Shown here one piece after another: positions 17,331 through 25,718 of a DNA stretch of 31,959 nucleotides. How positions within the stretch are numbered: the stretch's first letter is position 1; each line of letters starts with the position of its first letter. The position numbers and the translations under genes are program-made. The notes beneath the pieces are model-generated. The model searched no databases and was not told the DNA's origin. It worked only from the letters and a program-made list of their open reading frames with translations. The stretch spans positions 1-31,959 of the forward strand of contig CAZFPI010000018.1 of assembly GCA_964521075.1 (NCBI GenBank). The letters run 5' to 3'. The DNA is from Sterolibacterium sp964521075. Lineage in GTDB: Bacteria > Pseudomonadota > Gammaproteobacteria > Burkholderiales > Rhodocyclaceae.

Positions 17331-17499
17331 TTGCATCCGGCCAGCACACCCTACCAGAACACATCAAGACCGCCGGATGATAAGGCCATTCCCCCCAAGG
17401 AGCAAGAACAGGAACCGACGTGCAACGCAGTCAACCCCATGATTTTCACCATCATTCCGTGCGATATTCCCTGTCCCGTTTCATTCAGGACAAATCAAC

Positions 17500-18414
17500 A
17501 TGAAAATCGGCTTCATCGGCTTGGGCCTGATGGGTCGGCCCATGGCAAAACATCTGCTGGACGCCGGCCACGAAATGCATCTGTGGGCGCGAAGATCGGC
17601 CACACTCGCCCCCTGGCGAGGCTTGGATCGCGTCACGCTGCACGACTGCGCCGCGACGGTGGCCCGCCATTCCGACCTGGCCATCACGATGCTGGCCGAC
17701 GGCCCGGATGTCGAGACAGTCATCCTGGGGAAACAGGGGCTTGCCGAAGGAGTCGCTGAGCAAAAAGGGCAAAAATGCACGGATTTCCTCATCATCGACA
17801 TGAGCACCATCCCGCCGTCGACAGCGCGTCATATTGGCCAGAGCCTCGACACACGGGGAATCGATTTCCTCGATGCCCCGGTGTCCGGGGGTGAGACGGG
17901 GGCCATCAACGCCACCCTGACCATCATGGCGGGCGGCAAGGAGGCAAGCTTCGAACGCGCCCGCCCTGTGCTGGAACGGCTCGGCCGCACACTGACCTAC
18001 ATTGGCCCGACCGGTGCGGGCCAGGTGGCCAAGGCCTGCAACCAGATACTCACCGGGGCCGGCATCGTCGCCGTCGCCGAAGCACTCAACTTCGCGCGCG
18101 CAAGCGGCGTCGAGCCCGCGCGTGTCCGGGAAGCCCTGCTCGGTGGCTTTGCCGGCAGCCGTATTCTCGACCACCACGGCAAGCGCATGCTTAACCGGGA
18201 TTTTCAGCCCGGCTTCAAAGCCTGGATGCACCAGAAGGACTTGCGTATCGTGATGAACGAGGCGCAGCAACTTGGCCTGACCCTGCCGGGCACGGCCATC
18301 ACGACCCAGTTATTCAATGCCCTGGTCGGCAGCGGCAGCGGCGAAGAAGACTCTATCGCGCTCCTGAAACTGCTGGAGCAATTGAGCGGCAAGCCGGAAG
18401 ATGCCTCGCCCTAG
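17500..18414 (+). CDS. Beta-hydroxyacid dehydrogenase family NAD(P)-dependent oxidoreductase (3-hydroxyisobutyrate dehydrogenase/GarR-like)
   Basis: The product is 304 aa, the usual family length. The Rossmann fold begins directly at the N-terminus with IGFIGLGLMGRPMAKHL. The substrate-binding signature is FLDAPVSGGETGA, and the catalytic Lys is K178 in GQVAKACNQIL. Enzymes of this family oxidise or reduce small beta-hydroxyacids such as 3-hydroxyisobutyrate, tartronate semialdehyde, or glyoxylate and succinic semialdehyde; the exact substrate cannot be read here. AGGA at 17487-17490 supports the ATG at 17500. The gene is divergent from the polyketide operon and convergent with the YeeE/YedE pair. 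Its TAG stop lies in the same CTAG as the stop of the opposing gene. A link with the polyketide cluster is possible but not supported by position or strand. Confidence 0.85.
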   Translation: MKIGFIGLGLMGRPMAKHLLDAGHEMHLWARRSATLAPWRGLDRVTLHDCAATVARHSDLAITMLADGPDVETVILGKQGLAEGVAEQKGQKCTDFLIIDMSTIPPSTARHIGQSLDTRGIDFLDAPVSGGETGAINATLTIMAGGKEASFERARPVLERLGRTLTYIGPTGAGQVAKACNQILTGAGIVAVAEALNFARASGVEPARVREALLGGFAGSRILDHHGKRMLNRDFQPGFKAWMHQKDLRIVMNEAQQLGLTLPGTAITTQLFNALVGSGSGEEDSIALLKLLEQLSGKPEDASP

Positions 18415-18887
18415 CCGCGATCCTGCGGCCCGACGGTATCGACAACACATCCCCCGCTGGCGAAACGGTCCGCCCAAAGGCCGTGCAGCAGTGCGCCGAC
18501 GAGAATACTGACAAAAGCCACGATCAGATCAAACTGCCCGAGCGCGAACCCGGCTCCGATTCCGGCCAGTGCCGGGCCCGGACAAACGCCGCAAAGCCCC
18601 CAGCCCAGCCCGAACAGGACACCGCCCAGCGCGCTTTGGCGGTCGAACACAAAAGGACGTTTTTCAAACGCATTCCCCAGCAGCGAACGGGCACGCAAAC
18701 GTGGAACAATCTGAAACACCAGAAGATTCACACCCACAGCACTCCCCAGCACCAGCAGCAGGCCAAGATCATGAAACGTCAGAAACGCCAGTACCGACTC
18801 GGGGCGAATCATCGTGGCCCAGGACAAGCCAAAACCAAATAGCAAGCCGCTGAGCAAGGTCAACACCGGATCCAGAGCACGTAACAT
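18411..18887 (-). CDS. YeeE/YedE (DUF6691) family membrane protein, second half of a split sulfur transporter
   Basis: The product is 158 aa with four or so hydrophobic segments. It carries the conserved GLGWGLCGVCPGPALAGIG motif, whose Cys residues are characteristic of the YeeE/YedE family. Members related to TsuA carry thiosulfate or other reduced sulfur compounds across the inner membrane. The ATG at 18887 is chosen because it sits two bases after the stop of the partner gene and starts the hydrophobic family sequence. A longer frame to 19214 would only run antisense-like through the partner. In many proteobacteria two such half-size proteins are encoded in tandem, as here. The stop overlaps that of the convergent dehydrogenase gene. 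Confidence 0.8.
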   Translation of the reverse strand: MLRALDPVLTLLSGLLFGFGLSWATMIRPESVLAFLTFHDLGLLLVLGSAVGVNLLVFQIVPRLRARSLLGNAFEKRPFVFDRQSALGGVLFGLGWGLCGVCPGPALAGIGAGFALGQFDLIVAFVSILVGALLHGLWADRFASGGCVVDTVGPQDRG

Positions 18888-18889
18888 GT

Positions 18890-19351
18890 TCAGACTCCCA
18901 AGGTGGCAACGAGCATCGCCGTGACAATCGCCGTCCCCAGAAAAGTGCAAACCATCAAAATGGAGCCGCCGGAGATCGAAGCCATGCCACAAATGCCATG
19001 TCCGGAAGTGCAGCCTCCGCCCAGTCGCGCGCCAAAGCCGATCATCAGGCCACCCACGATGAATTTCCAGACGGGCAAATGCGTTGCTTCCATCGGCAAG
19101 CCCAGCATGGCGTAGAGCAAGCCGCCCGACAACATGCCCAACGCATACACGCCACGCCAGCCGCGACTCTCGCGCAACTTTGCCTGCTGAAAAAACGGGG
19201 TTTGCAAAAACCATGACCAGACGGTACTCAGGAAGGTCGAGGCTCCGCCCTGGCGGCCAGTGGTAATAAATAGCAAGGCCACCCCGACGCCGATCAGCAA
19301 GCCGCCGATCAAATAAGGGGCCAGACCATGGGGGAAAAATTGATCAAGCAT
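18890..19351 (-). CDS. YeeE/YedE family membrane protein, first half of a split sulfur transporter
   Basis: The product is 153 aa and strongly hydrophobic, with about four membrane segments. The family signature GFGARLGGGCTSGHGICGMA includes two Cys residues of the kind that handle the sulfur substrate in TsuA-type transporters. The start at 19351 is set by the conserved N-terminal sequence (MLDQFFPHGLAPYLIGGLL). The open frame continues upstream but runs into the tRNA-Thr gene, so a longer protein is excluded. A purine-rich stretch (GGCGAGAGACGGCAG) lies before the ATG. It is followed after two bases by the second half-transporter gene, so the two halves almost certainly form one membrane complex. 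Confidence 0.8.
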   Translation of the reverse strand: MLDQFFPHGLAPYLIGGLLIGVGVALLFITTGRQGGASTFLSTVWSWFLQTPFFQQAKLRESRGWRGVYALGMLSGGLLYAMLGLPMEATHLPVWKFIVGGLMIGFGARLGGGCTSGHGICGMASISGGSILMVCTFLGTAIVTAMLVATLGV

Positions 19352-19455
19352 TTTCTGCCGTCTCTCGCCTTTGAAGACCGGCGTCTGGAGCAGGATGCCC
19401 CTAAACGGCCAGCAGGTGGCCACATACCGCACACCACGGCATACCCAACGGAGCC

Positions 19456-19474
19456 GGATGCCGGATGCGGATGC
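19456..19474. repeat. Three close copies of GGATGC downstream of tRNA-Thr
   Basis: GGATGC occurs at 19456-19461, 19463-19468 and 19469-19474, within 35 bases of the 3' end of the tRNA gene. This is a short, simple repeat. I see no hairpin in it and assign no function. Confidence 0.7.
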
Positions 19475-19489
19475 AGATAAAACGATGAA

Positions 19490-19565
19490 TGGTGCCGGCG
19501 AGAAGAATCGAACTCCCGACCTTCGCATTACAAGTGCGCTGCTCTACCAACTGAGCTACGCCGGC
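19490..19565 (-). tRNA. tRNA-Thr (anticodon TGT)
   Basis: The 76-base minus-strand sequence folds as a standard cloverleaf. A perfect 7-bp acceptor stem (GCCGGCG/CGCCGGC) is followed by a D arm (GCTC-AGTTGGTA-GAGC). The anticodon loop CTTGTAA has anticodon TGT, which reads ACA and related Thr codons. The T arm contains GTTCGATTC, and an encoded CCA ends the gene at 19490. The anticodon stem has one terminal mismatch. The gene stands alone, with no neighbouring tRNA. Confidence 0.95.
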
Positions 19566-19567
19566 CC

Positions 19568-19617
19568 GACGAGGTCACATTCACACCTCGACATCCCGAA
19601 GATGTCGCGCCCTCGTC
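19568..19617. promoter_or_regulatory. Nested inverted repeats upstream of tRNA-Thr
   Basis: An outer perfect 7-bp inverted repeat (GACGAGG 19568-19574, CCTCGTC 19611-19617) encloses an inner perfect 7-bp hairpin (CGACATC 19589-19595, loop CCGAA, GATGTCG 19601-19607). It lies between the tRNA and its likely -10 box and begins two bases from the mature 5' end. It would therefore form in the precursor leader removed by RNase P. Its role is unknown. Confidence 0.6.
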
Positions 19618-19632
19618 TTTGATGAGCCGCGA

Positions 19633-19638
19633 ATTATA
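19633..19638 (-). promoter_or_regulatory. -10 box, likely promoter of tRNA-Thr
   Basis: On the minus strand this reads TATAAT exactly, about 68 bases before the mature tRNA 5' end. No good -35 hexamer stands at the right distance, so the call rests on the perfect -10 and the location. Confidence 0.4.
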
Positions 19639-19699
19639 GCCGCTCACGCCCCGTATTCGCTACACTGCGAATTCAAGTTGTTGATATCCGTCCTGTCCC

Positions 19700-21241
19700 A
19701 TGCCTGTCATTGCCCCATCTCCGGATCTAGCCCTGCGTTTATTGATCATCGAGCCCGCCGAGGCTGATGCCAAAAAACGGCTGGACATACAACAGGCATC
19801 AGACCGGCCGCTCCTGACAACGCGTATTGCAACAGCGGCTGCCTTGCGTGCTTCCCTGGCAACACAAACCTGGGACGCGGTTCTTTGTCGTCTTCGCCTG
19901 CCTGCTCTGTCCGCCCGGACCGCGTTCAAGCTGGTGCAGGAAGCCGCGCCCGACCTGCCCTTCATCGTCATCGCAGATGACCTGAGCGACAAGGCTGTAA
20001 GCAGAATCATGCAAAGCGGCGCGCATGACTGTTTCTCCCTGCACCAGCTCGACCGTTTATTACCGGCCATCGAACGCGAGATGCGCTATGCCAGGCACCG
20101 TGCGGATCACCGCGCCGCACTGGAAATGCTGCGTGTCAGCGAAGCGCGTTTCCGTGCGCTGGCCGCCAATCTGCCCGGCATGGTCTTTCAGCTCCAGCGC
20201 CATGCCTCGCAAGCTCTGCGCTTCCTCTATGTCAGCGAAGGCTGCAACAAACTTCTCGGGCTCAAACCCCACGAATTGCTGGCGGCTCCCCATCGCTTCC
20301 TGGAAGCCGTTGACCCCGCCGACCGTCTTTCGCTGGATCGTGCCCTGGAAGACTCCGCCAGCACCTGCAGCATGCTCAACTGGGAAGGACGGATACGAAA
20401 GAAGGGGCATATCAAATGGATCAACCTGCGTTCCACGCCACAACGCATCGACCAGCACACCCTGCAATGGCAGGGTATCGCCACGGACATCTCCCTGAGC
20501 AAGGAAGGTGAAGCCAAGCTGCGACGCTCGCGCGAACAACTGTCCGAACTCTCCGACCATCTCGAATCCGCAAAGGAGGAGGAACGCGAACGCATCGCGC
20601 GTGATATTCACGACGAGCTAGGCGGCACACTGGCCGTCATCAAGATCGAAACCACCTTATTGACGGCCAAACTCCCTGTCCAGTTTCGGGAGCTGCACGA
20701 AAAGGCCCATGCCATCGAGGCCATGCTGGATCAGGCCATGAACACCGTCAGCCGTGTAGCGCGTGAATTGCGTCCGGGCATCCTCAAGGAATTTGGCCTG
20801 TCCGCCGCCATCGAGTGCCAGGCGGACGATTTCACCCAGCGCACGGGGATTGGCTGCCGGGTCAGCTGCGACGAGGACGATGGTTCCATCGAGCCGCACA
20901 TTTCACTGGCCCTGTTCCGCATTTTCCAGGAAGCACTAACCAACGTGGCCAAACACGCCCAGGCCACCCTGGTCGTCGTCAATCTGCGCCGGGAACGTCA
21001 CCATGTCATTCTGGAAATCCGCGATAATGGCCGGGGCATTTCCGAAGCAGACATGACCAAGCCAAAATCCTTTGGCCTGCGCGGCATCCGGGAACGCATC
21101 AACCACCTGAATGGCGAACTCACCCTGGGCCCCGCCGAACAAGGCGGTTGCCTCATCATCCTGAGCGTTCCCGTCGCCCGCCGCGTCGATTCACCCCTGC
21201 TTTCACCACCAGACGACTCCTTGCAACGCAAACTGTTTTAA
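19700..21241 (+). CDS. NarL-type sensor histidine kinase with degenerate receiver and PAS domains
   Basis: The product is 513 aa and probably cytoplasmic, as no membrane segment is visible. Residues 12-130 have a receiver-like fold, but R64 stands where the phospho-acceptor Asp belongs (DAVLCRLRLP), and the conserved Lys position is L114. A PAS domain follows (about 148-275). The HisKA_3 dimerisation domain has phospho-acceptor H304 in ERIARDIHDELGG. The C-terminal ATPase domain has the N box (FQEALTNVAKHA) and the DNGRGI motif. Such kinases pair with LuxR-type regulators, and one is encoded eight bases downstream. The pseudo-receiver cannot be phosphorylated in the usual way and may sense or bind a partner. 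No clear ribosome binding site precedes the ATG. Confidence 0.85.
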   Translation: MPVIAPSPDLALRLLIIEPAEADAKKRLDIQQASDRPLLTTRIATAAALRASLATQTWDAVLCRLRLPALSARTAFKLVQEAAPDLPFIVIADDLSDKAVSRIMQSGAHDCFSLHQLDRLLPAIEREMRYARHRADHRAALEMLRVSEARFRALAANLPGMVFQLQRHASQALRFLYVSEGCNKLLGLKPHELLAAPHRFLEAVDPADRLSLDRALEDSASTCSMLNWEGRIRKKGHIKWINLRSTPQRIDQHTLQWQGIATDISLSKEGEAKLRRSREQLSELSDHLESAKEEERERIARDIHDELGGTLAVIKIETTLLTAKLPVQFRELHEKAHAIEAMLDQAMNTVSRVARELRPGILKEFGLSAAIECQADDFTQRTGIGCRVSCDEDDGSIEPHISLALFRIFQEALTNVAKHAQATLVVVNLRRERHHVILEIRDNGRGISEADMTKPKSFGLRGIRERINHLNGELTLGPAEQGGCLIILSVPVARRVDSPLLSPPDDSLQRKLF

Positions 21242-21249
21242 GCCCAACC

Positions 21250-21897
21250 ATGAGCACAGACCCGAAGATCCGCGTTCTGATTGCCGACGATCACGCCATC
21301 GTCCGCCAGGGCTTGCGCCAGATCCTTTCGGAGACAGAAGACATGCTGGTCGCCGGAGAAGCTGCCGATGGCGTCGATGCCCTGCATCTGGCGAGAGAGC
21401 AATCCTGGGATGTCGTTCTCCTCGACGTTTCCATGCCCAACCGCAATGGCATCGATACCTTGAAGCTGTTGAAGAAAGAATTTCCCCGGCTGCCCGTGCT
21501 GATGCTCAGCATGCACCCCGAAGAACAATATGCCGTTCGGGCACTAAAATCCGGCGCGTCCGGTTATGTCACCAAGCAAAGCGCGCCCGACCAGCTAGTT
21601 ACCGCCATCCGCCAGGTCGCCAGTGGCCGGAAATACGTCAGCCCCTCCCTGGCGATGAAACTGGCCGATGCCATCGCCGAAAATGATGACCGCCCCCCGC
21701 ACGAAACACTTTCCAACCGCGAATACCAGATTTTCTGCCTGATCGCGGCTGGCCGCCCCCTCACGCAAATCGCCGGGCAGATCAAGATCAGCGTCAAGAC
21801 CGTCAGCGAATACCGCAAGCGCATCCTGGAAAAAATGAAACTGGAAAGCAATGCCGAACTGATCCACTACGGGCTCAAACATGGGCTCGTCGAATAA
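21250..21897 (+). CDS. NarL/FixJ-family response regulator
   Basis: The product is 215 aa. The receiver domain has the acidic pair in LIADDHAIVRQG, phospho-acceptor D59 in DVVLLDVSMP and K109 in GYVTKQSAP. The C-terminal LuxR-type helix-turn-helix (about 150-215) contains LSNREYQIFCLIAAG and the recognition helix KTVSEYRKRILEKM. It would be phosphorylated by the kinase encoded just upstream and bind DNA as a dimer. The start is the ATG at 21250, eight bases after the kinase stop; an earlier in-frame ATG inside the kinase gene adds an unrelated Arg-rich tail and is rejected. The diguanylate cyclase gene follows after six bases. Its targets are unknown, but autoregulation of this operon is plausible. 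Confidence 0.92.
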   Translation: MSTDPKIRVLIADDHAIVRQGLRQILSETEDMLVAGEAADGVDALHLAREQSWDVVLLDVSMPNRNGIDTLKLLKKEFPRLPVLMLSMHPEEQYAVRALKSGASGYVTKQSAPDQLVTAIRQVASGRKYVSPSLAMKLADAIAENDDRPPHETLSNREYQIFCLIAAGRPLTQIAGQIKISVKTVSEYRKRILEKMKLESNAELIHYGLKHGLVE

Positions 21898-21903
21898 TTC
21901 ACC

Positions 21904-23706
21904 ATGAATACCAAACCCGCCCAACCCTCCGAAATTGCCCGGGAAGTCCTGCGACAACTGGCCATGCGTCGCCAGTTGCCAACACCGGACAACTATGCCG
22001 AGCTCTACAACGAAATCGCAGGGGTCGCCGCCGTCGAGGCATTCCCTGACCGCTCACTAAAAGAAGTGGCGGCCTCGTTACCGCGAAATACGCCAGAGCA
22101 GCTCCGGATCGCCCGCCAGCTCGACACAGCCATCTCGAAAAAAAGCTGGGCCGGCCTGAAAGAAGCCGTACATGGCATCGTTGCCGCCAGCACGACAGAA
22201 CCACTCGCCTGGGGCCCGCTGCTGCGTGAGCTCATGCAACAGATGGAACGCAGCCACGCCCAGCTGACCCCGGCCAGAAAACGGGAGACACTCGACCGGC
22301 TCCTGCAGGCTGCCGCCACCCCGGAACTACTGCATGGCCGCCTGCAATCCCTGCTGAAATCCTGGGCCCAGGGAGAAACAGCGACCGACATGACCCTGGT
22401 CGACGGCGATCTGCCGCCCGCCGAAGCCACACCTGCCTCACCTGCCACATCGACCACATCGCCCGCCAAAGGCAGCGCACCGCCTGCCCCCCTGCCAGCC
22501 AGCCCGCCCGCCAGCAACGAACTACAAGAGTGGTTCGCCTATCTGCTCGAAAACAGTATCAGCACACTACTGGCTGACGCGCCGGAACTTACAGCCGAAG
22601 TAAATCAGCTGGCTGGCGACATCCGGAAACTACGCGGCCAGGAAGGGCTCACCGGTTTTACCGCCCGCCTCAAGAAATTCAGCTACCGGCTGCAGTTCCT
22701 TGCCGAAGACCAGTCCGAATTACGCACGGCCCTGCTGCACCTGCTGCGACTGATCATCGAGAACATCAGCGAGCTCGTCATCGACGACCGCCCTTTGCAC
22801 GGCCAGATATCCACCCTGCTCGAACTCGTCAACAAGCCCCTCAACCTGCGCCAGCTCGACGACCTCGAACGGCGCATGAAAGATGTGATCTTCAAGCAAG
22901 GCATGTTGAAGAAGCAGCTGAATGAAGCCCAAGATAAACTGCGCGACCTGCTGGCCACCTTCGTTGACCGACTGGCCGACATGTCCATTGAAACAGGTGC
23001 GTATCAGGAAGCCATCGAGTCCTGCGCGCACCGGATCGGCCAGGCCAGCGACATCAGCCAGATCTCCGAAGTCCTCGGTGAAGTCATGACAGCCACACGC
23101 ACCATGCAGATCAACGCGCTCCGCTCTCGCGACGAACTCCACCTCATGCGCCAGCGTGTCGCCGAAACCGAAAAGGAAGTCGAACGCCTGCAAACCGAAC
23201 TCTCCCAGGCCAGCGAAATGGTACGCATCGACCCGCTGACAGGCACGCTCAACCGCAAGGGCATGGAAGAAGCCCTGGAACGCGAAGTCGCCCGTTTCCT
23301 GCGACAGCAATCCGCGCTGTGCCTGGTTATGCTGGACATCGACAACTTCAAAAAACTCAACGACACCCGGGGGCATGAAGCGGGAGATGCTGCCCTCGTC
23401 CATCTGGCCAACGTCATCCGGGAAACCATCCGTCCGCAGGATACCGTCGCCCGCTATGGCGGAGAAGAATTCGTCCTGCTGCTGCCTGAAACCCCCCTGG
23501 AAGAATCCGTCACAGCCGTCACCCGACTTCAACGAGAACTAACCCGAAAATTCTTTATGCACAACAACGAAAAAGTCCTCATCACCTTCAGCGCAGGAGT
23601 CGCTGAACTGGCGGCAGGAGAGCCCGCCATGGATGCTCTGAAACGTGCCGACCAGGCCATGTATCTGGCCAAGCGCGCCGGCAAGAACCGCGTGGTGCCC
23701 GCATGA
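21904..23706 (+). CDS. Diguanylate cyclase (GGDEF domain) with large N-terminal region
   Basis: The product is 600 aa. The C-terminal GGDEF domain begins with DPLTGTLNRKGMEEAL. It has the metal and substrate segment MLDIDNFKKLND and an intact active site GGEEF at 519-523. An inhibitory I-site RPQD lies at 510-513, exactly five residues before GGEEF. It should make c-di-GMP and be product-inhibited. The N-terminal 400 or so residues are mainly helical, with an Ala/Pro/Thr-rich linker near 165-200 and a probable coiled coil (AETEKEVERLQTELSQ) before the catalytic domain. I recognise no named sensory domain there. No membrane segment is seen. The stop overlaps the rmlB start in an ATGA, so production is coupled to rhamnose synthesis. 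Confidence 0.9.
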   Translation: MNTKPAQPSEIAREVLRQLAMRRQLPTPDNYAELYNEIAGVAAVEAFPDRSLKEVAASLPRNTPEQLRIARQLDTAISKKSWAGLKEAVHGIVAASTTEPLAWGPLLRELMQQMERSHAQLTPARKRETLDRLLQAAATPELLHGRLQSLLKSWAQGETATDMTLVDGDLPPAEATPASPATSTTSPAKGSAPPAPLPASPPASNELQEWFAYLLENSISTLLADAPELTAEVNQLAGDIRKLRGQEGLTGFTARLKKFSYRLQFLAEDQSELRTALLHLLRLIIENISELVIDDRPLHGQISTLLELVNKPLNLRQLDDLERRMKDVIFKQGMLKKQLNEAQDKLRDLLATFVDRLADMSIETGAYQEAIESCAHRIGQASDISQISEVLGEVMTATRTMQINALRSRDELHLMRQRVAETEKEVERLQTELSQASEMVRIDPLTGTLNRKGMEEALEREVARFLRQQSALCLVMLDIDNFKKLNDTRGHEAGDAALVHLANVIRETIRPQDTVARYGGEEFVLLLPETPLEESVTAVTRLQRELTRKFFMHNNEKVLITFSAGVAELAAGEPAMDALKRADQAMYLAKRAGKNRVVPA

Positions 23707-24773
23707 GCCCGCGCACCATTTTCGTCACCGGTGGTGCTGGCTTCATCGGCTCCGCCCTCGTTCGTCTGCTGATGGCCGAAACCGGCTGGACCGTCATCAA
23801 TATCGACAAACTGACCTACGCGGGCAACCTCGAATCACTGGCCATGATCAAGGACGAGCCGCGCCACATCTTTTCACAAACTGACATCACCGACCGGGCC
23901 GCGCTGGACGCCCTGTTCGTAAAACACCGCCCTTCCGGCATCATCCACCTCGCCGCCGAATCGCACGTCGACCGGTCCATCCACGGCCCGGCAGAGTTCA
24001 TCGCCACCAATATCGTCGGCACTTACACGCTACTGGAAGCCACGCGAGCCTGGTGGATGACGCTCGACGACGCAGGAAAACAAGCCTTCCGCTTCCATCA
24101 CGTCTCAACCGATGAGGTTTATGGCAGCCTGGGCGCGGAAGGTTTATTCACCGAAACCACCCCCTACGACCCAAGCTCCCCCTATTCCTCCTCGAAAGCC
24201 TCGTCCGATCATCTCGTTCGCGCCTGGCAGCGCACCTACGGCCTGCCGACACTTGTCACCAACTGCTCGAACAACTACGGCCCCTGCCAGTTCCCCGAAA
24301 AGCTGATCCCCGTCGTCATCCTCAACGCCCTGGCCGGCAAGCCGCTGCCCATCTACGGCAAAGGTGACAATGTGCGAGACTGGCTCTATGTCGACGACCA
24401 TGCCCGTGCCCTGCGACTCGTCTTTGAACAAGGAGCACCCGGGGCCACCTACAACATCGGTGGCCACAACGAAAAAACCAATCTTGAAGTGGTAGATACC
24501 CTCTGTCGGCTGCTCGACGAACTTCGCCCAAGAAGTGATGGCAAACCCTATCAGGAACAAAAAACCTTCGTCACCGACCGCCCCGGCCACGACCAGCGTT
24601 ACGCAATCGACGCGGCGAAAATCCAGCGCGAACTCGGCTGGACACCCCGCGAAAGCTTCACCAGCGGACTCAGAAAAACCGTTGAATGGTATCTGTCCAA
24701 CCCGGTCTGGACAGAACACGTCATCAGCGGCGAATATCGCCACTGGCTGGAAAAAAATTACGAACAACGTTGA
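23703..24773 (+). CDS. rmlB: dTDP-glucose 4,6-dehydratase
   Basis: The product is 356 aa, the normal length. It converts dTDP-glucose to dTDP-4-keto-6-deoxyglucose, the second step of dTDP-L-rhamnose synthesis. It is an extended short-chain dehydrogenase with the NAD motif TGGAGFIGSALV at the N-terminus. The catalytic segment is STDEVYGSLG with its Asp-Glu pair, and the YxxxK motif lies at Y161 (PYSSSKASSDH). NNYGPCQFPEKLIP and VRDWLYVDDH are further family signatures. It overlaps the diguanylate cyclase gene by four bases (ATGA) and is followed after 25 bases by rmlA. A long 5' neighbour rather than a promoter suggests expression from the signalling operon. Confidence 0.97.
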   Translation: MSPRTIFVTGGAGFIGSALVRLLMAETGWTVINIDKLTYAGNLESLAMIKDEPRHIFSQTDITDRAALDALFVKHRPSGIIHLAAESHVDRSIHGPAEFIATNIVGTYTLLEATRAWWMTLDDAGKQAFRFHHVSTDEVYGSLGAEGLFTETTPYDPSSPYSSSKASSDHLVRAWQRTYGLPTLVTNCSNNYGPCQFPEKLIPVVILNALAGKPLPIYGKGDNVRDWLYVDDHARALRLVFEQGAPGATYNIGGHNEKTNLEVVDTLCRLLDELRPRSDGKPYQEQKTFVTDRPGHDQRYAIDAAKIQRELGWTPRESFTSGLRKTVEWYLSNPVWTEHVISGEYRHWLEKNYEQR

Positions 24774-24798
24774 ACCGAAAATTGCCAGAAAATCTCCC

Positions 24799-25680
24799 AT
24801 GAGCCGAAAAGCCATCATCCTCGCCGGCGGTGCCGGTACACGCCTGCATCCTGTCACCCTGGCCGTCTCCAAGCAGCTACTGCCGGTTTATGACAAACCA
24901 ATGATCTACTACCCGCTAACCACCCTTATGCTGGCGGGCATCCGGGACATCCTGCTGATTTCGACACCCCAAGACACGCCGCGCTTCGAGCAGCTGCTCG
25001 GCGACGGCAGCCAGTGGGGGATCAACCTGCGCTACGCCGTCCAGCCCTCTCCAGACGGCCTCGCGCAAGCCTTCATCATCGGCCGCGAATTCGTGGGCAA
25101 CTCCCCCACAGCACTGGTGCTGGGCGACAACATTTTCTACGGCCATGAACTGGCCCAACAACTCCAGCGCGCCAATGACGCCGACCACGGCGCGACGGTC
25201 TTTGCCTATGCCGTGCATGACCCGGAACGCTACGGCGTGGTCGAATTCGATGCCAGCGGCAAAGCCATCAGCATCGAAGAAAAGCCAGAACAGCCGAAAT
25301 CCCGCTATGCCGTCACCGGCCTTTATTTTTACGACAACAGCGTGCTCGACATCGCCGCCACCATGAAGCCTTCCCCCCGTGGCGAACTGGAAATCACCGA
25401 CGTCAATCGCCGCTACCTCGAAGAAGGCCGCCTACAGGTCGAAATCATGGGGCGAGGCATGGCCTGGCTGGATACCGGCACACACGACTCCCTGCTGGAA
25501 GCCTCGCAATTCATCGGCACACTGGAAAAACGCCAGGGCCTGAAAGTTGCCTGCCCGGAAGAAATCGCCTGGCGCGCCGGATGGATCAACCCGGCACAAC
25601 TCGAAGCACTCGCCCTCCCGCTGGCCAAAAATGGCTACGGTCAATACCTGCTCGACCTGCTCAAGAACAAGGTGTTCTGA
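24799..25680 (+). CDS. rmlA: Glucose-1-phosphate thymidylyltransferase
   Basis: The product is 293 aa, the typical length for RmlA. It joins glucose-1-phosphate and dTTP to form dTDP-glucose, the first and feedback-regulated step of the pathway. The nucleotide-binding loop is LAGGAGTRLHPVT, followed by KQLLPVYDKPMIYYPL. LGDNIFYGHEL, VVEFDASGKAISIEEKP and LDTGTHDSLLEAS are all family signatures. The ATG at 24799 gives the standard N-terminus MSRKAIILAGG. A longer frame starting inside rmlB is rejected because it adds nothing conserved. It sits between rmlB and rmlC in the same direction, 25 bases after the rmlB stop. Confidence 0.97.
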   Translation: MSRKAIILAGGAGTRLHPVTLAVSKQLLPVYDKPMIYYPLTTLMLAGIRDILLISTPQDTPRFEQLLGDGSQWGINLRYAVQPSPDGLAQAFIIGREFVGNSPTALVLGDNIFYGHELAQQLQRANDADHGATVFAYAVHDPERYGVVEFDASGKAISIEEKPEQPKSRYAVTGLYFYDNSVLDIAATMKPSPRGELEITDVNRRYLEEGRLQVEIMGRGMAWLDTGTHDSLLEASQFIGTLEKRQGLKVACPEEIAWRAGWINPAQLEALALPLAKNGYGQYLLDLLKNKVF

Positions 25681-25718
25681 ACCTCACTCCCGACCGACCC
25701 ACCAACCACACGCAACAC

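Noticed and set aside
19352..19528. N-terminal extension of the first YeeE/YedE protein
   Set aside because: The extension runs through the tRNA-Thr gene and is not conserved-looking; the start at 19351 fits the family.
19661..19666. TACACT as -10 box of the histidine kinase operon
   Set aside because: There is no -35 at a proper distance, and the match is common by chance.
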